Source: Oryzias latipes (Eukaryota > Chordata > Actinopteri > Beloniformes > Adrianichthyidae). From it: a DNA stretch of 64,000 bases. Made by a program: the position numbers and the translations under genes. Location: positions 9,502,950 through 9,566,949 of the forward strand of contig NC_019872.2 of NCBI RefSeq assembly GCF_002234675.1. Direction: 5' to 3'. A model generated the notes under the pieces. That model saw only the letters and a program-made list of their open reading frames with translations. It ran no database searches and was not told the DNA's origin. Positions 33,593-46,120 of this stretch are shown piece after piece (positions within the stretch are counted from its first letter, which is position 1; each line of letters starts with the position of its first letter).

Positions 33593-34640
33593 CAGAGTTG
33601 AATCCAGAAGTTTACGTAGACCACATATGTTTTTTTTTTCTCACTATCAGACGTGAAACAAAAGTACACTTTTCGTGTTTTAGGTCAATTGCAATAAACA
33701 AAATTATTTCTAGTTTTTTTTAATTTCATCCAAGTCAAAGGTTTACATCCATTTCATCAGCATTTGGTACAAGTGCTTCAAACTGCAGCATTTGGGTGAA
33801 ACGTCTTGGATATCCTTCCATAAGCTTCTTACAACATTTGGTAGGAATTTTGGCTCATTCCTCCAGACAGAACTGGTGTAACTGATCCAAGTTTGCAGGT
33901 CGCCTTGCATACACGCCTTTTAAGCTCTGACCATAAATGTTCAATAGGATTTAGATCCTGGCTCTGTGATAGCCAATCCAAAACAATGACTTTGTTATCC
34001 TTAAGCCACTTTGTAACCAGTTTGCCAGTATGCTTTGGGTCATTGTCGATTTGGAAGATCCATTTGCACCCAAGCTTGAATTTTTTGGCTGATGTCTTCA
34101 GATGTTGCTTGTGTATTTCCACATACTATCCTTTCCTCCTGATCCCAGCTATTTTGTGAAGTGCACCTGTCCCTCCAGCAACCCTACAACATGATGCTGC
34201 CACCCCAATGTTTTACAGTTGGGATGGTGTTATGAGGCCTGCAGGTTTCCCCCTTTTTCCTCCGAACACAACAATGGTCACTGTGGCCAAACAGTTCATT
34301 TTTAGTTTCGTCAGACCACAGGACCTGTTTCCAAAAATTATAGTCTTTATCTTGGTGTTCATTAACAAACTTTAATCTGGCCTAGCTATGTTTCTTTTAG
34401 AGTAATGGCTTCTTCCTGACAGAGTAGCCTTTCAGCCTATGTCTGTACAGTATCGGTACTCGTTTCACTGTTGATAGTGACAAAGTCTTACCATCTTCAG
34501 CCAGCATCTTCACAGCATCCTTTGCCTTCGTCCATGGGTTGTTCTGGACATATCGGACCAAAGTACATTCATCTCTGGGACACAGAACTTATCTCCTTTT
34601 CGAGAGATACGATTGTTTCAAATTAACACAAGTACTGTCA
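33593..34640 (-). mobile_element. Tc1/mariner element with IR/DR-type end
   Basis: The left end has GTTGAATCCAGAAGTTTACG and, about 140 bp in, a second TCAAAGGTTTACATCC, the double direct-repeat arrangement seen in Sleeping Beauty-type Tc1 elements. On the minus strand 33829-34122 encodes the transposase C-terminal part with FQIDNDPKHT (second catalytic Asp) and SQSQDLNPIEHLW (catalytic Glu). The upstream half to about 34600 is recognisable but decayed and not one frame. The right end is not fixed. Confidence 0.7.
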
Positions 34641-34740
34641 ATAAATGTATCAGTAGCTTCCAAAGAGATGGGTTTTTTTAAAGGCATTTGATAAAGGTAA
34701 TACAAATTTGTCTAAAAAAACTCTACTCTTATAAGTCAGA

Positions 34741-36123
34741 TGTAACCTACGTTAATAGGTTACATAGATTTTTTTCATCTTGTAGAGGGCGCTACAGGAG
34801 GGTTGTACGGTGGCCTAGAAGGGTCACAACACAACACATTAACTTTACACACAACACATTAACTTAACTCACAACACAATAACTCACAACACAACACATT
34901 AACTCACAACACAACACATTAACTCGCAACAAAACACAATAACTCGCAACACAACATATTAACTCACAACACAGCACATTAACTCACAACACAACACATT
35001 AACTCACAACACAACACATTAACTCACAACACAACACAACAACTCACAACACATTAACTCACAACACATTAACTCACAACATAACACATTAACTCACAAC
35101 ACAACATATTAACTCAAAACACAACACATTAACTCACAACACGACACAATAACTCACAACACATTAACTCACAACACAACACATTAACTCACAACACTAT
35201 ACAATAACTCACAACACATTAACTCATGGCCCAGAAGGGTCACAACACAACACATTATTTTACCTCACACACTTTAACTCACAACAGAAGTAAAGCAGCA
35301 ATGGAAGTGCTTTTATTCTGAAATTTCCACTGGGCTGAGCGGCTAACTACCCAACAGAAAGTAACGTCACAGTAAGCTGTGGAGGGAGCATGATTTTTTT
35401 ACAAGAGAAGCTAGCAGCGGTGTTGCCAGATTGGGCGGTTTTGGTTCTAAATTTGCGGATAAAATGGCTTTGCCAGGGTTTGCATAATTTGGGTTTTTAG
35501 TTAATGTGTTGTGTTGTGAGTTAATGTGTTGTGTTGTAAGTTAATGTGTTGTGAGTTATTGTGTTGTATTGTGAGTTAATGTGTTGTGTTGTGATTTAAT
35601 GTGTTGTGTTGCGAGTTAATGTGTTGTGAGTTAATGTGTTGTGAGTTAATGTGTTGTGTGTTAAGTTAATGTGTCGTGTGTAAAGTTAATGTGTTGTGTG
35701 TAAAGTTAATGTGTTGTGTGTAAAGTTAATGTGTTGTGTGTAAAGTTAATGTGTTGTGTTGTGACCCTTCTGGGCCACCGTAGGGTTGGGAAGCACAGAA
35801 GAACATGCGGGCAGGGATATGTGAGTTGTGTGATCTGTGAGCTGGACCTCAGACTGTTGGAAGAGAACGTGAGCGAGTTGTCCCCGTTCTTTTACATATT
35901 TTCCCTGGAAAGAAAGACGGTTATCTTTCGAGATATTGCCACCCAGATAACGAGTTTTTTGTTTTGTTTCACATTGACAAAGGATTTGGTGAGTGAAATA
36001 ATTGATTATTATATAATCAATAATTATATAATTATTATGTTCACCCCAGAGAACAGAAGTAGCTACCCACTGGAGTCTGAACACGAGCAACCGTAAAAGG
36101 ACCTTGGAACCCTGATTGTTACA
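34741..36123. mobile_element. Possible LTR-like fossil interrupted by the foldback element
   Basis: Starts TGTAACCTACG and ends CTGATTGTTACA, short inverted ends of LTR type, with about 400 bp left once the foldback insertion is removed. No target duplication is seen and no internal region is recognised next to it. It could be a lone LTR or an unrelated sequence. Confidence 0.3.
34806..35782. mobile_element. Foldback element with minisatellite arms, 977 bp
   Basis: Ends are TACGGTGGCC ... GGCCACCGTA, flanked on both sides by GGGTTG (34800-34805 and 35783-35788), a likely 6-bp target duplication. The left arm (about 430 bp) is a degenerate array of short units such as CACAACACATTAACT. The right arm (about 280 bp) is the same array in reverse complement. 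A unique core of about 220 bp (35275-35495) lies between. No open frame is convincing. It resembles foldback-type DNA transposons. The same element is at 47334-48310 because of the tandem duplication. Confidence 0.75.
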
Positions 36124-37193
36124 AGGGAGAAATCGAACACTGCGTTCAATCATGGTAGGAGAGTGACTACCTTTTCCACAGGTGCTGAGTCACTGGGATC
36201 TGAAAGAACTCCTCAAGGACAGAACAGACTTGTATTTTCTTTTTTTTGAGATACTGTTTTGATTTAGAGAATTTAAAAAATGTTTTATTGCCTTTTTGTG
36301 CACCAAACTAGTATAGTGGATTTAAATTGATTGAGATTCATTAAAGTAAAAGTTTTTTTGGTAAAATTTGACCAACCCCGGGGTTAATCAGTTTTCTTTC
36401 TATACTAATTTTATTTGGGTTTTCAGGTTTAATTGTTCATGGCCTGTAATCATTTATTTTCTGAAGTCCGTTCAGCTGCTCCTCTGAACCTAGAGTTTAT
36501 TCTGGTCCATTTGAGGTGCTACACAGACATTTAGCAAATAGAAATAATTTTGTTAATTATAACTGACCTAAAAAAGAAAAAGTTTACTTTATTTCATGTC
36601 TGATGGTAAGAAACTAATAAGCATATGTGTGTTTTTATGTGTTGTTTGTAAACCTCTGGTTTCAACTGTATATCGATATATTTTATATTAAAGTGTAACA
36701 AGATATTTGCTCATCTTTGGACTTTCAACAATAAAAAAAAAGAGAATAAGTATTTTTATTGCAACAGCAAGTTGGTCTGATAATTTGATGACTCAAAAAA
36801 AATATAATAATAATAATAAAAATAATATTGATCATGTCAACAAAGACTCTTTCTGATATTTTTAAGAGTACATTTTTAAAAAGTAGTCCTTGTAAGAAAT
36901 TGAGCACAAAACACCCCACATACAAAATAATCTCAAAATAATACATTTAAGAGATTTTATCAAAGGATGGTGTACCTAATGCAAAAAATGCTGTGCTTTA
37001 GCTTGATTTAAACACACTATTCCTAGATAAAATCACAATATATTGTCATAACTATAATTGGTAGGCCACCAGGCTGATATGGTTAATATAAAGGATTTTT
37101 GCTTTCATCAAAGTAAAAGATCTTTTTTGACAATTATTTAAAATGCTGCATAAAGCCCTTTTGACATAATACAACACTGCTTTTAACTTTTTC
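36124..37193. other. AT-rich spacer
   Basis: No gene recognised. It contains AT-only stretches and a run of TAA repeats near 36803-36825. Confidence 0.4.
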
Positions 37194-37591
37194 TGTCATG
37201 ATTTCAAAGAACCGAGACAGACCTAGGAAGGAAAACAGGAGAGTGTAAGGTAAGTTAGTTGATTAACTTTTGCAGGACGTAGATCCGATGGCAAGGAGGA
37301 CGGCTGATGACAGCAGGTGAGTAGTAGAATGAGAAACGGGAATCCTGGCTTGAAGTTGTGGCGTGGCTGGAGGTTTTCTGCAAAGGCTGTGCTGGAGGGT
37401 ACACTCAAAAAAATGGTTAAAGCCCCTCTTTCATGTAACACAAGTAAATGAAGTTTGTATTTTTTTAAATATATTTATTTTAGAAATATGTGTCTACATT
37501 TAATTGACCCAACATAAAAAGTATTAATAGTTTCACCTATAAACTCCAGTTATCCAAAATAAATTAGTTCAATTAAGGGGGCATGCTGTGC
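37194..37591 (-). mobile_element. Left end of Gypsy fossil 2, unit 1 copy
   Basis: Begins TGTCATG after TTTTC, identical to 49722 onward. From 37402 it is the CACTA-like element, cut at 37591 by the duplication junction. Confidence 0.8.
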
Positions 37592-40032
37592 CCCCAACCT
37601 TATACCTGAGCTTTAGTTGCTTTGGAGCAACAGTTTGGCCAACCGCATCAATTAGCCCTAAACGAGATTCAAACTATTTTGAGTCTTCCTAGAGTTGCTC
37701 GTGGAGATGCAGAAGGGTTTCAGAACTTTGCTGTTAGAGTGAGGTCATTGGTTGGTCTGTTACAGTCTCTTGGAACAGGAGAAGGTAATGCAGAGTTGGT
37801 ATGCGCTTCACATGTACAACGACTTTTAAGTAAGCTCCCTACAGAGATAGTTTCCAACTTTGTTCGGCATGCTCGTTCAACGATGCCCGTTGTTCATTAT
37901 AATTTGGTAGATTTTGCTGCATGGCTTGAAGTTGAAGCTGAATGTCAGGCTGTTGTAGCACAAACGAGTACCTTGCATGTTGTACCTCAAATGCATAGAA
38001 AGGAAGTGAGCCAAAGACAAAAGATGCCATTTGCGAACATTCTTCATGGAGCTGATGGAAAGGTTTCAGGTGTGTGTCCTACTCAGGAAAAGGAATCTCA
38101 ACAGCAAATAAGGTTTCCGTGTGTATATTGTAGATCTACCACACACAATCTCACAAACTGTCATAATTTGAAAAGTCTGAGTGCAGATGAAGTTAAAAAA
38201 TGGTTAAACTTACCCCCTTCCTCATATAACCTCATAATAGGGTGAGGGGGGTGGGGGGCTTAGCCTGCGATGAGCCTTGGGGGGGGGGGTTTACTAGGCA
38301 GTGGCCCCCCCTCCTATGGTTGCCGTATGGAGTGGGCCCCCCCTCTTTCGGTTTTATTTGCACCTTAGACATGTAGGGCCCTTGGTAGGGGGGGTGCTTG
38401 GACATCACTGCCAGCAAGCAGCAGATGTCCTCCTAGCACCCTACCCGCCAATTTTAACCGCACCTTAGACATTTAGGGCCCCTTGGTGGGGAGGGTGAGG
38501 GGACATCACTGTGAGTAATCAGGAGATGTCCCCTTAGTGCCCTACCCGCCAATTTTAACTGCACCCCCCTTAGTACACACACCCCTCCCCCCTCAATATA
38601 TACATCCCAACATAAACACACACACATGCACACACACACCCTCTTAAACACACATATACGCACACACATTTTGCAAGGAAGGTGGGACCTAGGACCATCT
38701 GTCCCCTGCCTCTTCCCTGGTGGGGGGTACGGGCCCCTTTGCAGCGGCGGCCGTGTCCCCGGGGTGCCGGCTTCCTGGGCCCGGCGGTGCTCTCTCCGCG
38801 CGGTGGGGGGGTTCACATTACATCTGAGCCGGGGGTGTTGGTGTCCCTGGGGGGTGGGTTCTGGCCCTTGCTCCTGAGCGCTGGGCCCCGCCAAACTTCC
38901 AACTGTGGCCGAGCCTGGTCGGGCCATATTTACAACACCCCTTGTGGGCCCTCTTTTTTCCCCGGGGTTCCCCCCTCCTGGGCGGGGGCGGCGGGCCCCT
39001 GCCTTGCTCCTCCCTGGACCAACCGTGGGCCGGGCGGATGGCCGCCTGGAGTGCGGGGCGGGTCTCCCTTGGGGGGTCCTGGCTCGTACCTGGGGTTGGG
39101 GCGGGGGGATGCCCGGAACTCCTGGGTGGTGGTGGGGTGCTCATCTGGGGCTGTGGGCGTCCCTCTCCGGTGGGGCCCTGCGTTGGGCTCTCCCGACGCG
39201 GCGGGGGGGCTGTTCTCCTGGTTGGGCTGGGGCGGCCCTCTCTTTCCCTCTGTGCCTCCCTGCTCTCTGGCTCTGGGGGGCCTTGCGGCGGTCCTGCTGG
39301 CCCTGGCCTGGGTGGCGGGCTTGGTCGCCCGGGCGGCGGTTGTTCCCTGCCGGTTTCCGTGTGGCGTTGGGGGGATTCCGGCTGCCGCTGCTGCTGCGGT
39401 GGGGGTCTTGGGGTGGGGATGGCTGGGCGCTCTCCTTCCTTCTTTACACATTCCACCATCCATATTAGAAGAACATGAGCACTCACCTGAGCACGGGTGT
39501 TGGCTCACCTTTGCACTGGCGGTTTGCGTGACTGAATGACTGAAATGTTTCACACTAGTTGGTGTTAAGGCATAAGTATGCGTGTGAGCACTATCTGTTT
39601 GGTGTACATGTCGACAGATGGACATTTTTGCAACTAGCAGGTGTGTTTGACACTTGGGTGTGTGTGTGGACAGGCTCCGCCCTTTTTGTACTGCATTTGA
39701 GCCTTACCATGGTGATTAACAACCAGTAAACTTGTTGCTCTATGCTGCTTCATGGTCTTATCCCCCTTCCCCTCCTACTATCACCCTCCTTCCCCCCCTC
39801 TTTCTAACGTCCCTCTCTCTTCTTCCCCTCTTTCCTTTTCCGTCCGGTCCAACACCAAAGATCTTCAAACATGTTTGAAATTAATAAAGTTTGGCCTCAA
39901 TTACAAAAGGGGTTTATTCAGACATACCTTTGGTTTGTCTGAAGATTAATAACCCCTCTTGTTAAAGTAAAATATGTCCAACACAAGAGGCCCTCAGCTC
40001 TCATCTGTTTGCCCAGCTGTTGGACAGGACAA

Positions 40033-40082
<50 letters not shown>

Positions 40083-41988
40083 TTAAAGGAGCAGAAAAGA
40101 TGTTGGAAGTGTGGTAGAACCCATAAAGCTGTAAATTGTACTTTAAGAAAGCCATGTCCTAAGTGTAATGGCCAACATCTAGGAATATTGCATGACGCAA
40201 ACCGGGCTCAAACATCGAGATTTCTGTATATGAATCCACAAAGCCTATCCCCCAAAGTACTGCTGAAAGTAGTGAAAGTGAGATTGAGTAATAAGGATTG
40301 AACCTTTGACACATATGCCATTTTGGATGATGGATCTGAGCGTACTATGTTGTTGCCAGGTGCAGCTAAGTATCTTGGGTTGAAGGTTGAAGGGAGAACC
40401 AGAGAACCTTAAGTTATGTACAGTGAGACAGCAAACTGAAATACTAGAAGGGAGAGCTGTAAACCTTAAGATTTCAGCTGCTTCAAACCCAGAGAAAAGG
40501 TTCTCAATAGAAGGTGCATTTACATCAGATAAGATAATGCTATTTGAGCAGAGTTACCCGGTAGATAAACTGAAGCAACGGCAGTCATACCTGCATTATA
40601 TTCCAGTGAACTCCTTTTCTAAGGTTCAACCCCATATTTTTATCGGTTCAGATAATCCATTTCTCATAACCCCAACTGAACAGGTCAGGTATGGTCCAAA
40701 GGGATCTCCAGCAGCTGTAAAGACCAGACCAGGATGGGCACTGCAAGGACCTACTTTTACATGAGTCTGATTCTATCCAGTGTCTATTTACCTCACAAGA
40801 AAACCCTTTTACGGAATTAAAGAGACATGTTGAGCAGTTATGGCAGGTTGATACACTTACATTCAGAAATGACAGGCTGCACACTAGGTCAAAGCAGGAT
40901 CAGGAGGCAATGGATCTGTTACAAACTAAAACCATAAGGGTGGATGTAGATGGAACCAAGCACCTTGCTACCCCATTATTAAGGAAGAAAGATGCCCCAA
41001 AGTTGAAAGTAACAATGGAATCAGTGATGCCCCTTCTTCGGAGATCTGAACGCAAGCTAGAGAAAACCCCTGAATTGGCTGAGACGTATAATACAGAGAT
41101 TAGGAAACTGAGCAAAGCTGGTTACATAGCAAAACTCAGCCCAGAGCAAGTTTCAGAATCAAAGGAGTCATGGTATATCCCACATCACCTAGTGGAACAT
41201 AATGGTAAACCTCGTGTTGTATTTAATTGCTCCTTTACCTATCAAGGCCAAGCACTGAATGACCAGTTACTTCTAGGTCCCACTTTAGGGCCATCATTGA
41301 TTGCCGTCCTCCTCCGCTTTTGTTAGCATAAAGTGGCCATAAGTGGTAATATTAAAGGAATGTTTCATCAAGTGAGACTCTTACCAGAAGACAAACCACT
41401 TCTTAGATTCCTGTGGCGTGACATGAACCGAAAGAAACCTCCAACTACCTTTGAATGGCAAGTCCTGCCATTTGGAACAACATGTAGCCCTTGTTGTGCC
41501 ACTTATGCCCTCCAGAGACACGTGCAAGATCATAGTGAAGGGAATGAGGATGTAGCAGAAACTGTTTCAAGATCATTTTATGTCGACAACTGCCTAACAT
41601 CCCTCTCTTGCCCAGATGAAGCAAAACGACTTCTGCTGAAGACGAAGATTTTGTTGTCCTCCAGTGGATTTGAAATAAGACAATGGGCTAGCAACTTTTC
41701 ATTTGTTGTTGACCATTTACTACAAGAGGCCAGATCTAGCAGTGCAGAAAACTGGTTGAATAAAATTAGTGCAGACCCAATTGAGGGAGCGCTAGGACTA
41801 AGATGGAATTGTGGTCTTGACACCCTGGGTTATAAGCACAGGCCAATTTCCTATCAAACCTTGACCATGAGAAATGTGTACAAAGTGTTGGCTTCACAAT
41901 ATGACCCCTTAGGCTACATTATCCCATTCACAACAAGAGCTAAAGTCTTGCTACAACAACTATCACAAAATTCAGGCAGAAACCAGGA
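37592..41988 (+). mobile_element. BEL/Pao fossil, duplicated part
   Basis: Copy of 25055-29460 made by the tandem duplication and not by retrotransposition: it starts abruptly in gag. It carries the same retroposon and the same broken reverse transcriptase region. Confidence 0.85.
38209..40073 (+). mobile_element. GC-rich poly(A) retroposon, duplicated copy
   Basis: Unit 2 copy of 25672-27545, with the same AAAAAATGGTTAAA flanks and a poly(A) run 9 bases shorter. Not an independent insertion. Confidence 0.85.
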
Positions 41989-42487
41989 ACACATTCTTGG
42001 AAATTTCATTGTGTTTTGCACAGTTGAATGACAGTAAATGTGTTTCTGCACAGGATTTGAATCCTGATATTGACGGTCGTGTGAAGTTTAAGGAGAGAAA
42101 GGGAGGATAAATTCTTATGTTCAAAATGTTAGCAGGTTTAATTTAGTTTAATTTTTAATGGTTTGGACATTTACATTCAAGGCATGGTGTTTTGTTTTTT
42201 TCTGTAGCCCCTTTTGAGTTTATTATCAGGATTGCGTCAGTGTCAGATGTCAAATATTCAGTCTGTATAAACTGAATAGACCAACTTTTTTTGAAGTGAA
42301 ATTAATTTTATTTGAGATCCATTGGCCCCAAGTGATTAGGCTACTATGTTGGTTGAGGCATTTCTTTCCAACTGAGTAAAAAAACTAAAATAAAGCTGTT
42401 ATTTTGCTTTTACGTCACTGGTCTGGCCCACCTGAGATCAGACGGGCTGAATTTGGCCCCCGAACCAAAATGAGTTTGACACCCCTG
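41989..42487 (+). mobile_element. hAT 3' end fragment, duplicated copy
   Basis: Unit 2 copy of 29461-29959, ending in GACACCCCTG. Confidence 0.55.
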
Positions 42488-42517
42488 ATATATAAGATCA
42501 GAAACTTGTGCGTTTTC

Positions 42518-42888
42518 TCAGTCCGTTTTTTTTTTTCCAAGCAGAAACTCTTTCTTTTGGTGATGCAGTCATAATACTTTTTTTAAGCGCGTAAACTCTT
42601 CATACGCTGTCATCACAATTTCTGACTTCGTCTCACTATAGTATAGCGCTCTCTTTTTTTCTCCACGCGTTTCCATGGTGACTCCAGAAATCGGCGATCC
42701 ATTGAGATTGATTTATGTAAATGCCGTGCACGCGCATTAACCCAGGGTTACCAAGTCGAGCGTAATTATGCTAACTCAAATCCGGTCTTTTGGAACCGAC
42801 ATACTCAGAGTAAGCAAGTTCAGGTGGACTTCAGCCAGAGTTCAGGGTTAAAGTCAGGGTAGTTTAAACGTGCCTCAGGTAATGCAGT
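42518..42888. repeat. Harbinger-like fragment, duplicated copy
   Basis: Unit 2 copy of 29990-30360. Confidence 0.35.
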
Positions 42889-43941
42889 AAAACAGCTGCA
42901 CATTTTGAGATCATAAATAAACAATCGACCATTTAGAAAAATTATCAGCACAATGTTTTTTACCTATCTCTTCAGACTAAAAACGTTAAATACATTGGTG
43001 CTGCTGTGTTCATGTTTCAGACCAATTTACATGTAATATTATTTATTAAGTGAATTATTTTTCTCTACATCAAATGGTTAGGTTGGTCAAAAATGTTTCT
43101 GGTTTAGATAAGGTCCGATAGATTTATTTCTGTTTGGACTATAACAGGGTTTCTGTGTGGCAACATAAAATTAATATTTGTTGAAAGTTGATTTATGTTG
43201 CATTTTTTCCTTTGTCAATGTTAAAAGATACAATTTTAGGTACACCTACACAATTTTTATAGATAATGATCTTATTTATAGTCACCACGGTGTGTGTGAG
43301 TGTGTGTGTGGTGGTGGGTGGGTGGGGGTTTCTTTTCATCTACCTTGAAGTTGTGTAACTGACTTTATTTTCTTCCATTGAATCATTCTACTTTTGCTGT
43401 AAATAATATTGCATTGACTTACGCAGGGTTATACAACAAAACAAAAGCATGTGCAAGTGAATCAGTTAATCTTCGCAATTCGCAATAAATCATACATTAA
43501 AAATGTATGATTTATTTATATATTTTTCAAAATAAGGAAAAACAAACAATTCAAAACCACAATTTTGAGGAAAGGAAAGAGAAAAAAATGTACACAAATT
43601 AATAAATAAAATCATACAAACAATACACTGTGCTACCACTGTGAATGTATTTGAAAGTTCACTGGGTCATTTCTAAGGTCAAGGACATGACATGTTCTGA
43701 AAAAGGTGACCAAATTTCAGAACATTTAGATCCAGTACCATTAAGAGAATGTCTGATTTTTTTCCAGCTTAATAAAAGAAAGTGAGTTTTTTATCTCCTG
43801 TGAGTGAGTGGGTGGGCGAAAATCTTTCCAGTGCATCAGGATAGACCGACAGGCAAGTAGTGTCAGAAAGGCAATAAGATCCTCTAACCATCAAGATCAC
43901 TGTGTTTGTTGGCTCACAGTCAAAAACACAAATTCTAAAAT
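42889..43941. other. Spacer downstream of OR at 43942
   Basis: Unit 2 copy of 30361-31419; one substitution was noticed (30702 G against 43230 A). Confidence 0.4.
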
Positions 43942-44937
43942 TTAAATCTTCAAAACACTTTGTTTGCTTTCAATTTTTGTCATTCTGTTTCTTTGAAACA
44001 GTTTCTTTATAGCATTCAGCAGTTCTTCTGTCTTCAAAGAGTAAACAATAGGATTAAGCAAAGACGGGATGGTGTGTGTCCAACAGGAATTTATTATTCT
44101 GATGTTAGGATGGAGGTAGGAGACCACAGCAGCGATGTTAGTGGCAAACAAAGGTATAAAGAAAGTTACCACAAGAATTATGTGTGATGAACAGGTTTTT
44201 AGTGCTCTGAGTCGTTCCACTTTAGACGCAATTCTGCTTAGTGCAATGCTAATGCACAAATAGGTAATTACTATTAGTATAAAAGGAATGCAGATGAATA
44301 AAATTAAGCCAATATAAGCCATGACATCATTTATGGATCTATCGTTGCAAGCAAGGCGATTTAATGGTCCATGGTCACAGTAAAAACTTTGCACTTCTAG
44401 TGAACCACAGAAAGACAGACGATTAATATTCCCCACTGTAAAGGCAGCTACGAACAGAATTATTAACCACATACACAGCAGAATCACAGCAACAGATCTC
44501 TTAGACACGATGCTATGGTACCTCAATGGGAGGCAGATTGCCACAAATCTGTCATAGGCCATACAGGCAAGAGTCCATGACTGTAAACTGCTAAAGAACA
44601 TAACAAAAAACATGTTGCTTAAACAAGCCTCGTACAAAATAAATCTCCTGTCGAACAAAAATGTGTCCAAGACTTTTGGGATAAGAGCTGTGCTTCCACA
44701 CAGATCTATCAAAGCCAAGTTGAACACAATCATGTATTTGGGAGAATGAAGAGTCCTCACCAAGCAGATAACTGAGAGGAGAAAGACATTTCCAATAACA
44801 GTCATTACATAGACAAAACACAAGAAAACATAAAAATACTGAGTGTGAGGAATGTTGGAAAACCCACTGATGTAGAATTTTTCTGGCCGAACAAATGTGA
44901 TGTTCAAAACCACTCTGGCTCTTTTTTCTTCATCCAT
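43942..44937 (-). CDS. Olfactory receptor, complete, 331 aa
   Basis: Unit 2 copy of the receptor at 31420-32409, identical over almost its whole length. It starts at the ATG at 44937. All landmarks are kept: N12 glycosylation site, AYDR, loop-2 cysteines, RALKTCSSHI, NPIVYSLKT. Two differences lie in the cytoplasmic tail: Met instead of Ile in RNRMTKIES, and a sense codon (AAG) where the unit 1 gene has TAG, adding Lys-Ile before TAA. Both genes look functional. With such identity they would be expected to bind the same odorants, unless one unit is an assembly artefact. Confidence 0.95.
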   Translation of the reverse strand: MDEEKRARVVLNITFVRPEKFYISGFSNIPHTQYFYVFLCFVYVMTVIGNVFLLSVICLVRTLHSPKYMIVFNLALIDLCGSTALIPKVLDTFLFDRRFILYEACLSNMFFVMFFSSLQSWTLACMAYDRFVAICLPLRYHSIVSKRSVAVILLCMWLIILFVAAFTVGNINRLSFCGSLEVQSFYCDHGPLNRLACNDRSINDVMAYIGLILFICIPFILIVITYLCISIALSRIASKVERLRALKTCSSHIILVVTFFIPLFATNIAAVVSYLHPNIRIINSCWTHTIPSLLNPIVYSLKTEELLNAIKKLFQRNRMTKIESKQSVLKI

Positions 44938-45182
44938 TTCTTGAATAAAAGGAGACCTTGGAGCTGAATGAAAACTGCAACACAAGATAATCGTTGCCTG
45001 AGCTAACCCCAAACTGCAGCAGAGCGGAGCATGAAAGCATGGTCCGTGTTTGACAGTTTTTATGTTCACTCGTGGTGTAAAAAAGCGTAGTGACAACAAC
45101 TTTAATGACGCTCAGTGATTGCCATCTCATTAGATGATGCAACTGGTAGAACTAACAAATAAGAAAAGAGAAAAAAAAATTA
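44938..45182 (-). promoter_or_regulatory. Conserved upstream region of OR at 43942
   Basis: Unit 2 copy of 32410-32654. Confidence 0.4.
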
Positions 45183-45574
45183 GGGGAGACCAGGGACAGT
45201 GGTAACACGGGTCAGTTCTAACATTTGCAATTTCACCAATCAGGACCAAGTGAGAGTTCCTAGCCTGAACATGAAAAAATACTTGTCTTTCAGCAAACAC
45301 AGCTACATTTACAAACTAAAATGTTATTCCAAGGTAAGAACTTATTTCACAGAACTTTTATATTGACATATCGTGCGTCATAGGTGAACTCATCAAACAT
45401 GTATCATGTTAGTTATGTAAAAATTTAGCTTTCTTTCAGTCAAGTTGGGTGACGTATTGCTTTAGCTTTTAGCAGTATTGTGAGCTTCATCCTCACTAAT
45501 CTACTTAGATGGTAGATGTAACACACCTGCACGGGGGCAGTTGAAACAGTTTGGAAAATGTAACAATTGACCCC
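45183..45574. mobile_element. MITE-like DNA element, duplicated copy
   Basis: Unit 2 copy of 32655-33046. Confidence 0.5.
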
Positions 45575-46088
45575 ATGGCTTCATTGAGCTCCCATGGAGA
45601 CTCTCAGAGTCTCTGTTGATGTTGTACAGCTCCAAGCATTCAGTGATCCCCGTATGTGGCATTGATTCATTGGCTTTCTTGTAATCAATCCAAGCTGTGC
45701 ACAAGTTGGTGTGTCTTGACCTGTGCACTGCCATATCCTTGAGACTCCTTCTTGGATTTTGTTCAGGGAGGTTGCCATGTTCTTTTCTCAGAGAGACCAG
45801 CCACTGGGCATTGCTGTTATGTGCTGTCTCTGTCTCCCATAAACCTCTCCAGTAATGTTCAGTTTCCAGCCTTGGTGTGTCTGTTCTGCTGTTTTGACCC
45901 TGCCACTGAATGTACATTTTCCTCTTATAGGCGGCTGCTCAAGGCCAGGAGCCTTTTTTTGGCACGGCTTCAGGTATGGGCATCTGGCTTTATCGCTAAG
46001 GCACCTGCTTTTTGTTGCACCAGTTTGGGCCTCGGTCAGCGACTTATGTTAATAGCTCTCCATTGTTATGGCCCAGGGGGCCCCATTA
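45575..46088 (-). mobile_element. R4-type LINE fragment, duplicated copy
   Basis: Unit 2 copy of 33047-33560. Confidence 0.55.
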
Positions 46089-46120
46089 TTTAGATAGAGG
46101 ATAGATAGAGGACAGAAAGA

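Larger units (their letters stand above)
25055..37591. repeat. 12.54-kb tandem duplication, unit 1
   Basis: Direct repeat of 37592-50119. The unit starts at CCCCAACCTTATACC inside the BEL fossil and ends at GCATGCTGTGC inside a CACTA-like element. It is 12537 bp against 12528 bp in unit 2, the 9-bp difference lying in one poly(A) run. Contents in order: BEL remainder with retroposon, hAT end, OR gene, MITE, R4 LINE scrap, Tc1 element, foldback element, left end of Gypsy fossil 2. Only a handful of substitutions were found by eye. Confidence 0.95.

Noticed and set aside
34830-35225. Regular short repeats with spacer-like variation resembling a CRISPR array
   Set aside because: Eukaryotic context, units are directly abutting and degenerate, and the array is mirrored in the right arm: a minisatellite within a foldback element.
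35716-36096. Open frame of 126 codons over the foldback right end
   Set aside because: Starts in the repeat arm and crosses the element boundary; no homology recognised.
37592-41988. A second, independent BEL/Pao insertion
   Set aside because: It begins abruptly at the duplication junction and matches unit 1 base for base; it is a duplicated segment.
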